Assembly: GCA_020252385.1 (NCBI GenBank)
Contig: JADCDC010000275.1
Coordinates: forward strand, 1-7,701
Source: Aestuariivirga sp.
GTDB taxonomy: Bacteria > Pseudomonadota > Alphaproteobacteria > Rhizobiales > Aestuariivirgaceae
Direction: 5' to 3'
DNA: 7,701 nt
The notes beneath the pieces are model-generated. The model had not been told where the DNA came from. It saw nothing but the letters and a program-made list of their open reading frames with translations, and ran no database searches. Below are positions 5,609 to 7,701 of the stretch, in pieces (positions within the stretch are counted from its first letter, which is position 1; each line of letters opens with the position of its first letter). The translations under genes were made by a program, and so were the position numbers.

Positions 5609-6922
5609 TCAGGAGGAGCCCCGCTCCCGCCTCAGCTTCGCCCAATACTCAAGCCGTCGCCGCACCTCGCGCTCGAAGCCCCGCCCGACGGGCTCGTAGT
5701 ATTTCTCCCGCCCCATGCCGTCCGGAAAATAGTTCTGGCCCGAGAAGGCATCCGGCTGGTCGTGGTCGTAGCGGTAGCCTGCGCCATACTCCTGATTCTT
5801 CATCAGCTTCGTCGGCGCGTTGAGAATGATCTTGGGCGGCATCAGCGAACCGGTCTGCTTCGCGCGCTCCATGGCACCCTTGTAGGCCGTGTACAGGGCA
5901 TTCGACTTGGGCGCACTCGCCACATAGACCACCGCCTGCGCGATGGCGAGTTCTCCCTCCGGGCTGCCGAGGAAATCATAGGTTTCCTTGGCGGCCAGCG
6001 CCTGGTGGAGCGCTTCGGGGTCGGCGAGCCCCACATCCTCCACCGCCATCCGCACCACGCGCCGGCAGATGAACAGCGGGTCCTCGCCAGCCACCAGCAT
6101 GCGCGCCAGGTAATAGAGTGCTGCATCGGGGTCGGAACCACGCACCGACTTGTGCAGCGCCGAGATGAGGTTGTAGTGCCCATCCGCCGCCTTGTCATAG
6201 AGCGGCATGCGCTTCTGCACCGTGCGCGCCAGCGCTTCCGGGTCGAGCGGCGTGCCACCCTCCGGCACCGCGGCGAACACCTCCTCCAGCATGTTGAGGA
6301 AGTAGCGGCCGTCACCATCGGCCATGCCGATCATCGCCTCACGCGCGGCCTCATCCGCGGGCAGCGGGCGGCGCTCGAAGATTTCCGCGCGGCGGATCAG
6401 CGCCTGCATCGCTTGCGCGTCGAGCCGGTTCAGCACCAGCACCTGCGCGCGAGACAGCAGCGCGCCGTTCAGCTCGAAGCTCGGGTTCTCCGTCGTCGCC
6501 CCCACCAGGATGATGGTGCCGTCCTCGACGTAAGGGAGGAACGAGTCTTGCTGGGATTTGTTGAATCGGTGGATCTCGTCCACGAACAGCAAGGTACCCC
6601 GCCCCTGCTCCCGCCTTATGCGCGCCTGCTCGAACACCTTCTTGAGGTCCGCAACGCCGGAAAAGATCGCCGAGATCTGCTCGAACGCGAGCCCCGTTTC
6701 GCCGGCGAGCAGCCGGGCGATCGTCGTCTTGCCGGTGCCGGGCGGCCCCCACAGGATGATCGACGGGATGCGGCCCGCCGCCAGCATGCGGGTGATGACG
6801 CCCTCGGCCCCCACCAGGTGATCCTGCCCCACGACGTCGGCCAGCCTCTGCGGGCGCAGGCGATCCGCCAGCGGGCGGGGTGCGTCCTTGCCGAAGCCTG
6901 CCGCCTGGAACAGGCTGGCCAT
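5609..6922 (-). CDS. rarA: Replication-associated recombination protein RarA (MgsA)
   Basis: This encodes a 437-residue AAA+ ATPase of the RarA/MgsA/WRNIP1 family, close to E. coli RarA (447). RarA acts on stalled or collapsed replication forks as a clamp-loader-like tetramer that separates DNA ends and interacts with SSB. Seen: PLADRLRPQRLADVVGQDHL (17-36), Walker A GPPGTGKT (59-66, Lys65), Walker B LLFVDEIHRF (111-120), FNKSQQDSFLP (120-130), sensor 1 region GATTENPS (141-148), the arginine-finger segment LLSRA (155-159), a sensor 2 region DGDGRYFLN (202-210), then the conserved C-terminal domain with ISALHKSVRGSDPDAALYYLARM (253-275) and NAPTKLMK (368-375). All motifs are intact. The ATG (complement of 6920-6922) overlaps the TGA of the upstream protease gene by one base (TGATG), and there is no strong ribosome site of its own, so translation is probably coupled. 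It converges on the cyclotransferase-like gene. Confidence 0.97.
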   Translation of the reverse strand: MASLFQAAGFGKDAPRPLADRLRPQRLADVVGQDHLVGAEGVITRMLAAGRIPSIILWGPPGTGKTTIARLLAGETGLAFEQISAIFSGVADLKKVFEQARIRREQGRGTLLFVDEIHRFNKSQQDSFLPYVEDGTIILVGATTENPSFELNGALLSRAQVLVLNRLDAQAMQALIRRAEIFERRPLPADEAAREAMIGMADGDGRYFLNMLEEVFAAVPEGGTPLDPEALARTVQKRMPLYDKAADGHYNLISALHKSVRGSDPDAALYYLARMLVAGEDPLFICRRVVRMAVEDVGLADPEALHQALAAKETYDFLGSPEGELAIAQAVVYVASAPKSNALYTAYKGAMERAKQTGSLMPPKIILNAPTKLMKNQEYGAGYRYDHDQPDAFSGQNYFPDGMGREKYYEPVGRGFEREVRRRLEYWAKLRRERGSS

Positions 6923-7701
6923 CAGCCGCCGAGCGCGATCTTGAGGACGCGCCCGTTGCGGTCGATCGCGATGCGCCAGATGCGGGAGTCGCCCTGAAGC
7001 ACCTTGGCCAGGACTTCGACGCTGTCGATCATCACGCCATTGACCTCGAGCACGATGTCGCCCGGCTTGAAGAAGCGCTGGGCCGGCCCGCCCTCGACCT
7101 TGGTGATGGCCACACCCTCCGTGCTGGAGGGCAGGCCAAGTTCATCCGCCACGGCGGGCGAGAGGTTGGCGGCCACGGCACCTGCCAGCGGGTTTCGCCC
7201 GGAGAGCAGCGTGTCCTGGCGGTCGATCGTCTCGGGGGCGGCCACCATGGTCACCTGGGTTTCGCGCCGCTCACCCTTGCGCTGGTACTCGACGATGGTG
7301 GTGGCGCCGATCGCCGTGGTGGCGACACGGTAGCCCAGTTCCTGGGCATTCTCGACGGGCTTGCCCTCGATCGCGAGGATCACGTCGCCACGCCTCAGGC
7401 CGGAGACGGCGAGCGGGCTTTGCGGGTGAAGGTTCAGGATCATCGTCCCCTCGGGCCTCGCCATGCCGAGCGACAGGGCGATGTCGGAGGTCACGTCCTG
7501 CAATTCCGCGCCGAGCCACGGACGCTTGATGGCGGCACTGCCGCTCTCGGCGGTGGCGACAACCGTCCGCACCATGTTGGTGGGGATCGCGAAGCCGATG
7601 CCGATCGAGCCGCCGGAGCGCGAGAAGATCGCGGTGTTGATGCCGATGAGCTCGCCCTGCATGTTGACCAGCGCGCCGCCGGAATTGCCTGGATTGATGG
7701 C
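6922..7701 (-). CDS. DegP/DegQ (HtrA)-type serine protease, C-terminal part, cut by window edge
   Basis: The reading frame stays open to the last base of the window, giving 259 residues of the C-terminal part of a Do/HtrA-family periplasmic protease and chaperone, which handles misfolded envelope proteins. The first visible residues, AINPGNSGGALVN, carry the catalytic serine motif GNSGG with Ser at visible residue 7; the His and Asp of the triad and the signal peptide lie beyond the window. Next come the end of the protease domain (GIGFAIP), PDZ1 (about 62-153, starting LGAELQDV, with GLRRGDVILAIEG) and PDZ2 (about 171-259, with FKPGDIVLEVNG). Two PDZ domains fit DegP/DegQ rather than DegS, but DegP, DegQ and MucD-like proteins cannot be told apart from this part. 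A Met 14 residues in is internal, not a start. It lies upstream of rarA in the same direction with a one-base overlap, a pairing I recall as common in alphaproteobacteria. Confidence 0.94.
   Translation of the reverse strand, partial: AINPGNSGGALVNMQGELIGINTAIFSRSGGSIGIGFAIPTNMVRTVVATAESGSAAIKRPWLGAELQDVTSDIALSLGMARPEGTMILNLHPQSPLAVSGLRRGDVILAIEGKPVENAQELGYRVATTAIGATTIVEYQRKGERRETQVTMVAAPETIDRQDTLLSGRNPLAGAVAANLSPAVADELGLPSSTEGVAITKVEGGPAQRFFKPGDIVLEVNGVMIDSVEVLAKVLQGDSRIWRIAIDRNGRVLKIALGG

Noticed and set aside
5600..6997. 465-codon open frame on the plus strand opposite rarA.
   Set aside because: Also in the same register as rarA, with no domain signature; a shadow of a GC-rich gene.
1..7701. 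A hidden defence island, mobile element or new multi-gene system.
   Set aside because: All five coding regions belong to well-known families with intact motifs, gene borders are tight, and no transposase, integrase, toxin-antitoxin pair, CRISPR-like array or RNA gene was seen.

Overview
The window reads as a stretch of ordinary chromosome from a GC-rich alphaproteobacterium, most likely of the Hyphomicrobiales/Rhizobiales type. This rests on the protein variants (for example the CPVSGF form of the first UvrA zinc site and the degP-like/rarA gene pair), on codon use that nearly excludes TTA, CTA and TCA, and on the types of dispersed palindromes present. The lineage is an inference; no rRNA or other marker gene is present.

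Layout from left to right: (1) positions 1-85 hold an inverted pair of GAAA-loop palindromes just past the 3' end of recQ. (2) recQ, a complete RecQ helicase gene on the minus strand with a GTG start, at 86-1903. (3) A 292-bp divergent intergenic region, whose recQ-proximal third is a long C/G-rich inverted repeat (about 1915-2014) and whose uvrA-proximal part carries a candidate LexA box. (4) uvrA, complete, plus strand, 2196-5117. (5) A gamma-glutamylcyclotransferase-fold gene whose GTG start overlaps the uvrA stop by one base, 5117-5575. (6) A 33-bp convergent gap almost filled by one hairpin (5577-5606) related to the repeats in (1). (7) rarA (mgsA), complete, minus strand, 5609-6922. (8) The 3' part of a DegP/DegQ-type serine protease gene, minus strand, 6922-7701, cut by the window edge; its stop overlaps the rarA start by one base.

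Three of the five genes (recQ, uvrA, rarA) act in DNA repair or on stalled replication forks: RecQ unwinds recombination intermediates, UvrA finds bulky lesions for nucleotide excision repair, and RarA works at stalled forks. They belong to three separate transcription units, so this is a neighbourhood rather than one operon. The gamma-glutamylcyclotransferase-like gene and the protease are periplasm or metabolism genes that share transcripts with uvrA and rarA respectively, through one-base stop/start overlaps.

I see no transposase, integrase, phage gene, CRISPR array, RNA gene or defence system, and no evidence for an undescribed multi-gene system. The points worth a second look are the repeat elements, the possible SOS control of uvrA, the changed metal ligand in UvrA, and the uvrA-cyclotransferase coupling.
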